A DNA stretch of 64,000 nucleotides from Kitasatospora setae KM-6054 (GCF_000269985.1 NC_016109.1:8087001-8151000); one strand, 5' to 3'. Positions 37,550 to 46,925 are shown, counted from the first letter of the stretch. Made by a program: numbers and translations. The notes: generated by a model not told the origin, from the letters alone.

Positions 37550-38398
37550 ATGCCCGAGACCCCACTGGGGGCGTTCCTGCGCGCCCGCCGTGCCCGACTG
37601 GTGCCCTCCGAGGCGGGATACGCCGTCAGCGGGCGGCGGCGCACCCCCGGCCTGCGGCGGGAGGAGGTCGCGGCGCGGGCCGGGATCTCACCGGACTACT
37701 ACGCCCGGCTGGAGCAGGGCCGGCAGCGGGTGCCCACCGGCCCGGTGCTGGACGGGATCGCGGACGCCCTGCACCTGGCCGACGCCGAACGGGCCTACCT
37801 GCACCGGCTGGCGGGCGGCCGGCCGCTCCGCGAACGGGAGGGCGACCGGGCGGCCCGGGCCGCCGTCTCGGCGAGCACCCTGGCGCTGCTCGACACGCTG
37901 GACGCCGCACCCGCGTTCGTCACCGGCCCGACCTTCGACCTGCTGGCCTGGAACCGGCCCGCCGCGCTGCTGATGGCCGAGCCCGCCCAGCGCCCCCCAC
38001 ACGAACGGAACCTGCTCTGGCAGGTGTTCTGCTGCCCGTACGGCTCCCGCGCCGCCGACAACCACGCCCCGGACCGGTCGATCGGCGCCGACCTGGTCGC
38101 CTCGCTGCGCGCCCACCACGCCGACCGCCCCGCCGACCGGGCGCTCGCCGACCTGGTCGGCCGGTTCTCCGCCGCCAGCCCGGCCTTCGCCGCGCTCTGG
38201 TCCCAGCACCGGGCCGGCCCGCCCGGCCCCGGCCGCCTGCACGTCAACCACCCCGCGCTGGACACCGAGGTCCTGGAGTACACCGTCCTCGCGCTGCCCG
38301 AACCCGGCCGCCACGTCTTCGCCTGCCTCGCCCCGCCCGGCAGCCGGGCCCGCGACGCCTTCGCCGCCAGCACGGCCACCGCCGGCCCCACCTGGTGA
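37550..38398 (+). CDS. MmyB-type XRE-family regulator
   Basis: A 282-aa regulator. The XRE helix-turn-helix is near residues 30-85 (TPGLRREEVAARAGISPDYY, then ARLEQGRQRVP). The rest is the MmyB-like ligand domain containing WNRPAALLM and LHVNHPALDTEVLEY. Regulators of this class bind a small ligand, reported as a fatty-acid-type molecule, and usually control a divergent SDR gene. ATG at 37550 has GGGAGGG nine bases upstream. Palindromes with the core GGACC/GGTCC lie between it and the SDR gene. Confidence 0.9.
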   Translation: MPETPLGAFLRARRARLVPSEAGYAVSGRRRTPGLRREEVAARAGISPDYYARLEQGRQRVPTGPVLDGIADALHLADAERAYLHRLAGGRPLREREGDRAARAAVSASTLALLDTLDAAPAFVTGPTFDLLAWNRPAALLMAEPAQRPPHERNLLWQVFCCPYGSRAADNHAPDRSIGADLVASLRAHHADRPADRALADLVGRFSAASPAFAALWSQHRAGPPGPGRLHVNHPALDTEVLEYTVLALPEPGRHVFACLAPPGSRARDAFAASTATAGPTW

Positions 38399-38510
38399 CG
38401 CGCCGCCGGATCCGCCGACCCCCGCCGATCCGGCACCCCGCCCGGCCCGGCGCCCGCCCGCAGTAGGCTCGCGGGCACACCGACCGCCCCACCCGCCACC
38501 GGAGTCCACC

Positions 38511-38930
38511 GTGCCCTCCACCGCCCCCGCCCCGTCCGCTCGCACCCCGCAGGACGTGCTGGCGCGCTACCGCCGGGCCATGCTCGACCTGGACGCGGAC
38601 GCCCTCGCCGACCTGTACGCGCCGGACGCCGTGCACGAGTTCCCGTTCCGCTTCCCGGGCTTCCCGCCCCGCTACGAGGGCCGGGAGGCGGTGCGCGCCG
38701 GCTACCGGGCGGCCTGGCGGGCGAGCCCGGCCCGGCCGACCGAGGTCGAGGAGCGCGCGCTGCACGTCTCGACCGACCCCGAGGTGCTGGTGGCGGAACA
38801 GGTCGTGCGGGGCGAACTCGCGGACGGCCGGGGCACCTTCGAGGTGCCGGGCCTGCTGGTGCTCCGGGTCCGGCACGGGCTGATCGTCCACGTCCGCGAC
38901 TACCTGGACGCGGGCGGCCGAGCCGGCTGA
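38511..38930 (+). CDS. SnoaL/NTF2-like protein
   Basis: A 139-aa protein with the SnoaL-like NTF2 fold: a helix (QDVLARYRRAMLDLDADALADLY), then curved beta strands ending VRHGLIVHVRDYLD. The family includes polyketide cyclases and small hydrolases, but many members have no known reaction. GTG at 38511 is the start. It is not obviously in an operon. Confidence 0.8.
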   Translation: MPSTAPAPSARTPQDVLARYRRAMLDLDADALADLYAPDAVHEFPFRFPGFPPRYEGREAVRAGYRAAWRASPARPTEVEERALHVSTDPEVLVAEQVVRGELADGRGTFEVPGLLVLRVRHGLIVHVRDYLDAGGRAG

Positions 38931-39044
38931 ACCCCGCCGCCGCCCGCACGCCCGCACGTCAGAGGCCGTCCAGCGCCCGGCCGACTGTCAGTGCGCGCCG
39001 CTAGCCTGCGGGACGCCGACATCCCGCCGACCGCCGAGGCCCTG

Positions 39045-39695
39045 ATGACTGTTCGATTCGAAGCCGGTTGGTACAGCACCGACCTCGGTCCGCACCGCGA
39101 CTGCGCCGCCACCTACGAGTGCTACCCGTACGACAGCGTGCCGCCGCTCGACCCCGCGCTGTTCACGGGGGCGTTCGACTGGCTGGGCGGCCCGAGCGGC
39201 GAGCCGTCCGGGGCGGTGGCCGAACTCGCCGGTCTGGCGCGGGCGGTGGCCGCGCTCGGGTTAGCGCTGCCGACCGACTTCCTGGCCTACCACCGCGACG
39301 CGCGGCTGTACGGGGAGCTCGACACCGTCTCGCCGACCGCCTGTTGGCAGGACTTCTCGGCGCCGCTGCCCAGCCCGGTCGAGCCCGGCGCGTACCTGCT
39401 CCGGTTCTTTCGCGACCAGCAGGACTGCGTGATCTGGTACCTGTACCTGCGGCCGGGCGCCGACGCCTTCGTGGTCCACTCCTGGCTCGACTACGAGTAC
39501 GAACCCGGGCTGGTCGAGGACGGCGAGGAGCCGGATGAGGACCTGTCCGATCCGGCGGCGATCCGCTGGTGCGCGCCCTCGTTCGAGGAGTTCGCCTACC
39601 GGTACTGGGCGGAGAGCCGGATCTGCCGGGCCTACCTGGACGGCGAGCAGCCGCAGGACCCCCGACTGCTGGCCTACCTCGCGCACTACGCGTAG
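39045..39695 (+). CDS. Hypothetical protein
   Basis: A 216-aa acidic, aromatic-rich protein. It contains ALPTDFLAYHRD and later DCVIWYLYLRPGADAFVV, VHSWLDYEYEP. The ALPTDF segment and overall layout recall SUKH (SMI1/KNR4) proteins, which include toxin-immunity proteins, but the match is weak. A -10-like TAGCCT stands at 39002-39007, and GAGG lies before the ATG at 39045, so I prefer that start to the GTG at 38991. Confidence 0.65.
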   Translation: MTVRFEAGWYSTDLGPHRDCAATYECYPYDSVPPLDPALFTGAFDWLGGPSGEPSGAVAELAGLARAVAALGLALPTDFLAYHRDARLYGELDTVSPTACWQDFSAPLPSPVEPGAYLLRFFRDQQDCVIWYLYLRPGADAFVVHSWLDYEYEPGLVEDGEEPDEDLSDPAAIRWCAPSFEEFAYRYWAESRICRAYLDGEQPQDPRLLAYLAHYA

Positions 39696-39729
39696 CAGGC
39701 CGGCCGCCGGGGGCCCGAAGCGGGGCGGG

Positions 39730-42240
39730 TCAGTGCGCGCCGACCGAGGTGACCTTGACGACGGCGCGGCCCTCCTCGTCCGAGCCGTAGAGGTCGACCT
39801 CGGCGGAGATGCCCCAGTCGTGGTCGCCGTTCGGGTCGTCGAAGATCTGACGGACGCGCCACAGGCCCTCGTCGTCGACCTCCTCGATCAGCAGCATCTT
39901 GGGGCCGCGGGCGTTCGGACCGGTGGAGAGGTCGTCGTACTCCTCCCAGTAGCCGTCCATCGCGTCGGCCCAGCGGTCGGCGTTCCAGCCGTCCTCGCCG
40001 TCGAGTTCGGCCAGCGCGTCGTACTGCTCCAGGGCGCACAGCTCGACCCGGCGGAACAGCTCGTTGCGGACCAGGACGCGGAAGGCCCGGGCGTTGGCGG
40101 TGACCGGGGCGGGCTTGTCCTCGATCCGGACCTCGGCGGCCTCCGGCTCGGTCGGGTTGGCGAGCGCCTCCCACTCGTCGAGCAGCGAGGAGTCGACCTG
40201 CCGGACGAGTTCGCCGAGCCAGGCGATGACGTCCTTCAGGTCGTCGGTCTTGATGTCGTCCGGGACGGTCTGCTCCAGTGCCTTGAACGCGCCCGCCAGG
40301 TAGCGCAGCACGATGCCCTCGGTGCGGGCCAGCTCGTAGAAGCCCACGTAGTCGGTGAAGGTCATCGCGCGCTCGTACAGGTCGCGCACCACGGACTTCG
40401 GCCGCAGCGGGTGGTCGCCGATCCACGGGTGCGCCCGGCGGTAGACCTCGTACGCGTGGCCGAGCTGCTCCTCGAGCGGCTTCGGGTAGGTGATCTCCTG
40501 GAGCCGGTTCATCCGCTCCTCGTACTCGATCCCGTCCCGCTTCATCTCGGCGACGGCCTCGCCGCGCGCCTTGTTCTCCTGCGAGGCGAGGATCTGCCGC
40601 GGGTCGTCGAGGGTCGCCTCGACCACCGAGACGACGTCGAGCGCGTACGAGGGCGACTCGGGGTCGAGCAGGTCGAAGGCGGCCAGCGCGAAGGTGGACA
40701 GCGGCTGGTTCAGGGCGAAGTTCTCCTGCAGGTCGAGGGTCAGGCGGACGATCCGGCCCTCGGCGTCCGGCTGGTCGAACTGCTCGACCACGCCGCCCTC
40801 CCGCAGCGAGCGGTAGATCGCGATCGCGGTGCGGATGTGGCGGCGCTGGGAGGCGCGGTCCTCGTGGTTGTCGGTGAGCAGGTGGCGCATCGCGTCGAAG
40901 GCGTTGCCCGGGCGGCCGATCACCGACAGCAGCATCGCGTGGCTGACCTTGAAGCGGGAGACCAGCGGCTCCGGGTCGGCCCCGATCAGGCGCTCGAACG
41001 TCTCCTCGGTCCAGGAGACGAAGCCGTCCGGGGCCTTCTTGCGGACCACCTTCTTGCGCTTCTTCGGGTCGTCGCCGGCCTTGGCCAGCGCCCGGTCGTT
41101 CTCCACCACGTGCTCCGGCGCCTGCGCGACGACCTGGCCGACGGTGTCGAACCCGGCCCGGCCCGCCCGGCCGGCGATCTGGTGGAACTCGCGGGCCCGC
41201 AGGATCCGCACCCGCTGCCCGTCGTACTTGGACAGCGCGGTGAACAGCACCGTGCGGATCGGCACGTTGACGCCGACGCCCAGCGTGTCGGTGCCGCAGA
41301 TCACCTTCAGCAGGCCGGCCTGCGCGAGCCGCTCCACCAGGCGGCGGTACTTGGGCAGCATGCCGGCGTGGTGCACGCCGATGCCGTGCCGCACGTACCG
41401 GGACAGGTTGCGGCCGAACTTGGTGGTGAAGCGGAAGTTGCCGATCAGCGCGGCGATCGCGTCCTTCTCCTGCTTGGAGCACATGTTGATGCTCATCAGG
41501 GACTGCGCCCGCTCCACCGCCTCCTTCTGGGTGAAGTGCACGACGTACACCGGCGCCTGGCCGGTGGTCAGCAGTTCCTCCAGCGTGTCGTGCAGGTTGG
41601 TGCGCCGGTACTCGTAGAACAGCGGCACCGGGCGGGTCGCCGAGCGGACGACCGTGGTCGGGCGGCCGGTGCGCCGGGTCAGGTCCTCCTCGAAGCGGCG
41701 GACGTCGCCGAGGGTCGCCGACATCAGCAGGAACTGCACCTGCGGCAGTTCCAGGATCGGGATCTGCCAGGCCCAGCCGCGGTCCGGCTCCGCGTAGAAG
41801 TGGAACTCGTCCATCACGACCTGGCCGATGTCGGCGCGCGGACCGTCGTGCAGGGCGATCTGGGCCAGCACCTCGGCGGTGCAGCAGATGATCGGCGCGG
41901 TCGGGTTCACCGAGGCGTCGCCGGTCATCATGCCGACCTGCTCGGTGCCGAAGATCTTGCACAGGTCGAAGAACTTCTCCGACACCAGCGCCTTGATCGG
42001 CGCGGTGTAGAACGTCCGCTTGCCCTCGGCCAGCGCGGCGAAGTGCGCGCCCGCCGCGACCAGCGACTTGCCGGAGCCGGTCGGGGTCGCCAGGATCACG
42101 TTGTTCCCGGAGACCAGCTCGATCAGCGCCTCCTCCTGGGCGGGGTAGAGGCTGATGCCGCGATCCGACGCCCACTCGGCGAAGGTCTCGAACAGCGAGT
42201 CGGGCGTGGCGGGCTTCGGCATCAGGTCCAGGAGGGTCAC
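39730..42240 (-). CDS. DEAD/DEAH-box helicase with DUF3516
   Basis: An 836-aa superfamily 2 helicase. Walker A is ATPTGSGKS (51-59), motif II is DEFH (144-147), SAT is in LLMSATLGD, and motif VI is QIAGRAGRAG. The C-terminal DUF3516 domain defines an actinobacterial group of unknown role, resembling Ski2-type helicases in the core. The GTG at 42240 is chosen. A CAAGAT box (42252-42247) ends six bases upstream, so the mRNA is probably leaderless. An open frame upstream of that start crosses the promoter. It converges with the gene ending at 39695. Confidence 0.93.
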   Translation of the reverse strand: MTLLDLMPKPATPDSLFETFAEWASDRGISLYPAQEEALIELVSGNNVILATPTGSGKSLVAAGAHFAALAEGKRTFYTAPIKALVSEKFFDLCKIFGTEQVGMMTGDASVNPTAPIICCTAEVLAQIALHDGPRADIGQVVMDEFHFYAEPDRGWAWQIPILELPQVQFLLMSATLGDVRRFEEDLTRRTGRPTTVVRSATRPVPLFYEYRRTNLHDTLEELLTTGQAPVYVVHFTQKEAVERAQSLMSINMCSKQEKDAIAALIGNFRFTTKFGRNLSRYVRHGIGVHHAGMLPKYRRLVERLAQAGLLKVICGTDTLGVGVNVPIRTVLFTALSKYDGQRVRILRAREFHQIAGRAGRAGFDTVGQVVAQAPEHVVENDRALAKAGDDPKKRKKVVRKKAPDGFVSWTEETFERLIGADPEPLVSRFKVSHAMLLSVIGRPGNAFDAMRHLLTDNHEDRASQRRHIRTAIAIYRSLREGGVVEQFDQPDAEGRIVRLTLDLQENFALNQPLSTFALAAFDLLDPESPSYALDVVSVVEATLDDPRQILASQENKARGEAVAEMKRDGIEYEERMNRLQEITYPKPLEEQLGHAYEVYRRAHPWIGDHPLRPKSVVRDLYERAMTFTDYVGFYELARTEGIVLRYLAGAFKALEQTVPDDIKTDDLKDVIAWLGELVRQVDSSLLDEWEALANPTEPEAAEVRIEDKPAPVTANARAFRVLVRNELFRRVELCALEQYDALAELDGEDGWNADRWADAMDGYWEEYDDLSTGPNARGPKMLLIEEVDDEGLWRVRQIFDDPNGDHDWGISAEVDLYGSDEEGRAVVKVTSVGAH

Positions 42241-42422
42241 CCCGCTATCTTGCCCGTACTCGATCACCCTGGGCAAAGCTCGGGCGCCCGCCGGTTCCGC
42301 GCGTCCCGCGCCTGACCGAACGGGTGGTTTCCCGACGCGCACGGAATATCGCACAGAGTCACGGAGAGGTATCCGCCCGACCGCCCCCGGACCGACGGGG
42401 GCGCCCGCACGGAAGGACACCC

Positions 42423-42737
42423 ATGCGCAAGCGCATCGCGGGCCTCGGCCTGGCCGCCGCCCTGCTGGCGATCGGCGCCGGACCAGCCGCCGCCCTCGAA
42501 CCGGAGACCGTCACCGCCGTCGGCTCGCCGGGCGGGGTCGAGGCGATCTGTCCGCAGGGCCTCACCCCCGCCGACGCACACGTCACCAAGGGTGACGGCT
42601 CCCCGCTCGGCCCCGACCAGCGCTGGCGGATCACCGCGATCGACGGCGGCCAGGGCGTCGCCGCCTGGATCGCCCCGTACGACGGCTCCCCGCCGCCGCC
42701 GGACAGCATCGCGCTGACCGTCAGCTGCACCTGCTGA
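42423..42737 (+). CDS. Small secreted protein
   Basis: A 104-aa protein with a clear Sec signal peptide (MRKRIAGLGLAAALLAIG, cleavage near AAALEPE). The mature part is about 80 residues with three cysteines, two in the C-terminal VSCTC, and a proline run in DGSPPPPDS. GGAAGGA precedes the ATG. No family is recognised; the size and cysteines suit a small exported factor. It converges with the KAS III gene. Confidence 0.7.
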   Translation: MRKRIAGLGLAAALLAIGAGPAAALEPETVTAVGSPGGVEAICPQGLTPADAHVTKGDGSPLGPDQRWRITAIDGGQGVAAWIAPYDGSPPPPDSIALTVSCTC

Positions 42738-42763
42738 CCGCCAGCCGTACCTGCTGACCGGCG

Positions 42764-42798
42764 GGCCCGGGCGCCGGCCCCGCACCCCCGCCCGGGCC
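42764..42798. terminator. Bidirectional hairpin
   Basis: GGCCCGGGCG and CGCCCGGGCC form a perfect 10-bp stem around a 15-base loop between the convergent secreted-protein and KAS III genes. Confidence 0.6.
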
Positions 42799-42802
42799 GG
42801 CC

Positions 42803-43753
42803 TCACGGGCAGGTGACCACCTGGCCGGCCCAGGACAGGCCGCCGCCGAACGCGAACAGCAGCACCCGGGCGCCCGGGCGCAGCTCGCCGCGCTCCACCA
42901 GCTTCGCCAGCGCCAGCGGCACCGACGCCGCCGAGGTGTTGCCGGAGTCCACCACGTCCCGGGCGATCACCGCGTCCTCGGACAGGCCGAGCTTCTGCAC
43001 CAGCGACTCGATGATCCGCAGGTTCGCCTGGTGGGTCACCACCCCGTCCAGCTCCGCCGGGCTCAAACCGGCCGCCCGGCACGCCTGTTCGGCCAGGGCG
43101 GGCAGCTCGGTGGTGGCCCAGCGGAACACCGCCTGGCCGTCCTGCTCGAACCGCGGGTGCCACGCGTCCACCAGCCGGACCGCGCTGGAACGCGACGGGT
43201 CCGAGCCCCAGACCACCGGGCCGACCGCGCTCTCCGCGCCCCCGGTCGCCGACAGCACCGCCGCGCCCGCGCCGTCGCCGAGCAGGATGCAGCTGCGCCG
43301 GTCCGTCCAGTCCACCAGGTCGGACATCTTCTCCGCGCCGATCACCAGCGCGTGCTTCGCGGCCCCCGCCAGCAGCGAGTGGCTCGCCACCGACAGCGAG
43401 GTGCAGAAACCCGCGCAGCCGTTGTTCAGGTCGAACGCCACGGCGGACGGTATCCCCAGCCGGCCCGCGACCTGCGCGGCGATCGACGGACAGCGGTCTA
43501 CCGCGCTGCAGGTCGCCACCGTGACCTGCCCGATCTCCGCCGGATCCAGCCCCGACGCCGCCAGCGCCTTCGCCGCCGCCGCGGCGGCCAGGTCCGCCAC
43601 CGACTCGTCCGCCCCGGCGATCCGCCGGGTCACGATCCCGGTCCGGCGCCGGATCCACTCGTCGTTGGTGTCCACCATCGTCGCCAACTCGTCGTTGCCG
43701 AGCACCCGGCTGGGCTGGTGGTGACCGAGAGCGGCGATCCGGACTCCGGGCAT
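42803..43753 (-). CDS. Ketoacyl-ACP synthase III
   Basis: A 316-aa FabH-type condensing enzyme that joins an acyl-CoA starter to malonyl-ACP. The catalytic triad is complete: Cys113 in NNGCAGF, His241 in THQANLRI and Asn272 in SGNTSAA. The C-terminal GGGLSWAG loop is also standard. It stands apart from any fatty-acid operon, so it may supply a special starter unit or be a spare FabH rather than the housekeeping one. ATG at 43753 has an AAGGGG-type site upstream. Confidence 0.92.
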   Translation of the reverse strand: MPGVRIAALGHHQPSRVLGNDELATMVDTNDEWIRRRTGIVTRRIAGADESVADLAAAAAAKALAASGLDPAEIGQVTVATCSAVDRCPSIAAQVAGRLGIPSAVAFDLNNGCAGFCTSLSVASHSLLAGAAKHALVIGAEKMSDLVDWTDRRSCILLGDGAGAAVLSATGGAESAVGPVVWGSDPSRSSAVRLVDAWHPRFEQDGQAVFRWATTELPALAEQACRAAGLSPAELDGVVTHQANLRIIESLVQKLGLSEDAVIARDVVDSGNTSAASVPLALAKLVERGELRPGARVLLFAFGGGLSWAGQVVTCP

Positions 43754-43833
43754 GGCGTTCCCCTTACTCCACGACGGCACCCGACCGGTGCCGGGGGCGA
43801 CGGCCTGGAATATAGCAACCGACCGATCGGAAG

Positions 43834-44331
43834 CTAAAGGCCGGGCCGCACGGTGGACGGCGGGCCGCGGGCGCCGTCCGCCTCGACCGTGAAGCGCCAG
43901 GAGCGGCCTTCGGTGGCGTGGTAGTCGACGACGGCCGGCTCGTGCGGCCAGGTGCCCGACCACGCGCAGCAGGTGAACAGGAAGTCCTCGACGCCGTCCA
44001 GCGCCACCTCCGTCGGCAGTGGCTGCGCGGTGCCCGCGGTGAGCTGGGCGTCGTAGGTGTGCATCGCGATCTCCTGGAGCTGGTGCCGGGCGACGGCGCC
44101 GCTGGTCCGCGGCGACTGCGAGGCGCCCCACCACGTCCAGCACTCGGCGTCCGGGCCTGCCTCCCGCAGGGTGTCCAGCAGCTGCTGGGTCGACGCGGCC
44201 AGCCAGGCCGCCAACGCCTCACGCTCCCGGGGCGCCCGCGCCTCGGTGCGCGCCGCCACGGCCCGGAAGGCCGTCGCCCGCTCGTCGATCAGCCGCAGCA
44301 GGTCGGGAAGCTCAAGATTCTTCTGCACCAC
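43834..44331 (-). pseudogene. Truncated maleylpyruvate isomerase-family gene
   Basis: A 165-aa frame related to the intact gene at 24967-25752. It keeps the opening helix (LPDLLRLIDERATAFRAVA) and WWGASQ...ARHQLQEIAMHTYD. The CPDW...DHL...VH segment with the first His ligand has been removed without loss of frame. The C-terminal sterol-carrier-like domain is lost too, replaced by TVRPGL. It lacks at least one catalytic ligand and so is probably non-functional. It lies beside other remnants, in a decayed stretch. Confidence 0.72.
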
Positions 44332-44552
44332 GGCTGTCTCTCACCGCACGTCGACAGCAACGTCCTCGCCGCTCGGATCGCCGAAGAAGAACACCGGCGC
44401 GCCCGACTGCGGGAGTTCACCGACCAGGCGCTCCGTTCTCGGCCCCGGAGCCTGAACCGGCGGTCAAACTCGCCTGTCGATCGGTCAAGATCGCCTGACA
44501 CAAGGTCATCGGGTGACCCGTCTCGGCGAAGTTCGACCAGCTGGACTCCGCC

Positions 44553-45098
44553 TCAACGTGGTTCGTCGGGCTGCGTCATGTCCTCCCACCAGCGCTGTTC
44601 CCGGGCGGTGCTGTGCGGTCCCCAGCCACGGGGGCAGCCTTCGGGCTCGCCGCCCCAGGGATCGGCTGTCGCGTCCAGGAACCCGGCGCTGTGCAGAACG
44701 GCCTCGGCGACGTACCGCGCGTGATCCTCTTCCAGGAGGTAGAAGGCGAACCTCATCGTCAGCTGCTCCTTGCCGGCCAGGCTCGCGGCCACGAGCAGGA
44801 CCGAGGCAAGGGAGTCGCTCAGTTCGGAGGCGGCCGTGCCCGGCTTGGTGCTGCTCCCTGCCCGGTAGAGCTCGAGCGCCTTGGCGAAGCGGACTTCCAG
44901 GATGTCGTAGCGCTCCTGCGAGACGTGCTCGACGCATCCCCATCGCATCAGCCAGTCCCACAGCTCCTCGACCCGGAAGACCAGCCTGATGGCCGCCTCG
45001 TACTCGCTCTGGAACCAGGCGGACCTCATCAGCGGCTCGTACAGGTCCGCGCGATCCGCCGAGAGCTCAACCCGCGCATTTCTCATACCGACCATCAT
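44553..45098 (-). CDS. Hypothetical protein
   Basis: A 181-aa soluble protein with helical, Leu/Glu-rich character (RLVFRVEELWDWLMRWG; LEVRFAKALELYRAG) and a C-terminal tail containing WGGEPEGCPRGWGP. Three in-frame ATG codons (45098, 45095, 45086) compete and none has a clear ribosome site. I recognise no family. The preceding 221 bp (44332-44552) hold no supported gene, although one frame there reads ARIAEEEHRRARLREFTDQ and may be a fragment of something lost. Confidence 0.55.
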   Translation of the reverse strand: MMVGMRNARVELSADRADLYEPLMRSAWFQSEYEAAIRLVFRVEELWDWLMRWGCVEHVSQERYDILEVRFAKALELYRAGSSTKPGTAASELSDSLASVLLVAASLAGKEQLTMRFAFYLLEEDHARYVAEAVLHSAGFLDATADPWGGEPEGCPRGWGPHSTAREQRWWEDMTQPDEPR

Positions 45099-45171
45099 CC
45101 GGCCGGGTCGGCCGGCATCCACAGGAGGGTGCTCTCGTGCCTGTACTGGTCTTCGGCTGCTGTCGCGACGA

Positions 45172-45420
45172 GTCGCCAACGACGAGCCGGAGCTCCTCCA
45201 GCTCCTCGCCGCCCACCGAACGGACCTGGTCGCCGACCGCACCCGCACCGTCAACCGCCTCCGCGGCCTCCTGACCGACGTCTTCCCCGCGCTGGACCGG
45301 GCCCTGGACCTCACCAACGCCGGGCCGCTGACACTGCTGACCGGCTGCCGGACCCCGGCCGCCCAGCGCCGGCTGGGCGCGAAACGGCTGGAGACCTGGC
45401 CGCGGAACCGCGGCGTTCGT
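45172..45420 (+). pseudogene. IS110-family transposase remnant
   Basis: The frame reads HRTDLVADRTRTVNRLRGLL, then FPALDRALDLTNAGPLTLLTGCRTPAAQRRLG. This matches the middle of IS110-type (DEDD) transposases, in the region just before the C-terminal transposase domain. The N-terminal catalytic DEDD region and the C-terminal Ser-containing domain are absent, so this is a fragment of about 83 codons. IS110 elements lack terminal inverted repeats, so no ends can be recognised. Its presence explains the disorder of the neighbouring genes. Confidence 0.8.
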
Positions 45421-45502
45421 AGCGCCGGTCAGTCCGAGGGCAAGCGCCACACCCAGGCCGTACTCGCCTCGGCCCTCCCAGACGCGGTCGACGAGCGGCC
45501 AG

Positions 45503-45832
45503 TCAGGGGACGTTCCCCGTGAGGGTGACCGTTGCGAGCAGGTCGCAGCCCCAGATGCCCTGCTCGTTGCCGGGCGATGCGGCGATCACCGACTCCGCGA
45601 TCCACCCCACCCCTATGAGGTCACCGGCCGGCAGGAGTTCATCCAGCAGCCGACTGATTGCCGCCTGCCCGCTCTCCTCGCCCGCCCGACAGAAGAACGT
45701 GAGCTGGCAGGCCAGGGCCGGATCCCGCCTCCCCCAACGACTCGCCCCGATCAAGGTGGACACCGCTGTTCCACGCTCCCCGGTGCCGGGGCGACGGCGC
45801 TCATTCGTGCCAGTGGCCTTGACATAAGGCAT
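45503..45832 (-). CDS. Hypothetical protein
   Basis: A 109-aa frame containing CQLTFFCRAGEESGQAAISR, LLDELLPAGDLIGVGWIAES and a hydrophobic C-terminus CDLLATVTLTGNVP. Its composition looks coding. ATG at 45832 is chosen; ATG at 45856 is possible and neither has a good ribosome site. It might be a shortened gene, as it borders the IS110 remnant. Confidence 0.45.
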   Translation of the reverse strand: MPYVKATGTNERRRPGTGERGTAVSTLIGASRWGRRDPALACQLTFFCRAGEESGQAAISRLLDELLPAGDLIGVGWIAESVIAASPGNEQGIWGCDLLATVTLTGNVP

Positions 45833-45947
45833 CAGGAATCGATTGAGACGGGACAAGGGCCACGACGTACCCGCCGCGGGGCGTCGTGGACCGGGTGCGT
45901 CCCGTGCGCGTGCCTGACGTCGTCGTCGGTGCCCGGGCGCCGGACGG

Positions 45948-46823
45948 TCAGTGGTCGGTGGCGGTAGCGGTCGCTGTCGCGGCGGTGCCGGCGAAGCGGT
46001 CGTGGCCCAGGACGGCGAGCAGGCGCAGTTTCTCCTCGCTCTCGCTGCGGGGCGCGGCGGTGAGGACCAGCAGCACCTGGGACTGGTCCTCGGTGAACAG
46101 GGCCTGGCAGTCGACCTCGATCGGCCCGACCTCGGGGTGCACCAGGGTCTTGTGGTCCTCGAAGCGCCGGGCGACCTCGTGGCGCGCCCACAGGTCGGCG
46201 AACTCGTCGCTGGCCCGGCCGAGCACCCGGACCAGTTCGGCCGCCCGGGAGTGCGGTCCGTGCACGCCGTAGGCGGCGCGCAGGCTCGCGACCTGGGCGC
46301 GGCTCTGCCGGTCGCGGTCTTCCTCGGGGTAGAGGGTGCGGGCGGCGGGGTCGGTGAACCAGCGGTGGATCCCGCTGCGGGCCAGGCCGGTCAGGTGCGA
46401 GGTGTCGCCGAACAGCGCGGCGGCCGGCCGGTTCTGCACCAGGGTCTCGCCCAGGTCGCTCAGCACCAGCGCGGGCGTGTCGGCGAGCCGGTCGAGCACC
46501 CGCAGCAGCGCGGGGGCGACGTGCGGGGAGGCGGACGGCGCGGCCGGGGCGTTGTGCCCGGCGATCCGGTACAGGTAGTCGCGCTCGTCGCCGGTCAGCC
46601 GCAGCGCCCGCGCGAGCGAGCCCAGGATGTGCGCGCTGGGCTGGGGCGCGCGCCGCTGCTCCAGCCGGGTGTAGTAGTCGGTCGACATCACGGCGAGCGA
46701 GGCGACCTCCTCGCGCCGCAGGCCCGGCGCCCGGCGGCGGGCGCCCTGCGGCAGGCCGACGTCCTCGGGCCGGAGGGCCTCGCGGTGGCGGCGCAGGAAG
46801 TCGGCGAGTGCGGTGCGGTCCAT
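45948..46823 (-). CDS. MmyB-type XRE-family regulator
   Basis: A 291-aa regulator with the same build as the one at 37550-38398: an XRE domain (APGLRREEVASLAVMSTDYY, TRLEQRRAPQP) and an MmyB-like ligand domain (VQNRPAALFG, FADLWARHEVARRF). It is divergent from an SDR gene, with a perfect palindrome in the 102-bp gap. It probably represses that SDR gene in response to a small hydrophobic ligand. Confidence 0.9.
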   Translation of the reverse strand: MDRTALADFLRRHREALRPEDVGLPQGARRRAPGLRREEVASLAVMSTDYYTRLEQRRAPQPSAHILGSLARALRLTGDERDYLYRIAGHNAPAAPSASPHVAPALLRVLDRLADTPALVLSDLGETLVQNRPAAALFGDTSHLTGLARSGIHRWFTDPAARTLYPEEDRDRQSRAQVASLRAAYGVHGPHSRAAELVRVLGRASDEFADLWARHEVARRFEDHKTLVHPEVGPIEVDCQALFTEDQSQVLLVLTAAPRSESEEKLRLLAVLGHDRFAGTAATATATATDH

Positions 46824-46859
46824 GGTTCCGATTGTGGTCCGGCCGCCGCGGCTCAGCCA

Positions 46860-46874
46860 GGGACCGCCGGTCCC
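46860..46874. promoter_or_regulatory. Palindrome GGGACCG-C-CGGTCCC
   Basis: A perfect 15-base palindrome between the MmyB regulator and its SDR partner. It shares GGACC/GGTCC half-sites with the palindrome at the other MmyB/SDR pair (37498-37512), although the half-site spacing differs by two bases. The SDR -10 candidate GATATT (46913-46918) lies downstream, seven bases before the ATG. Confidence 0.6.
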
Positions 46875-46925
46875 CCGATAACGGGTCTCTGCCGCCGCCC
46901 GCCCGGGAGGGCGATATTCGGAGCC

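Noticed and set aside
45172..45420. A functional insertion sequence
   Set aside because: Only the middle of the transposase survives, with no N-terminal DEDD motif or C-terminal domain.
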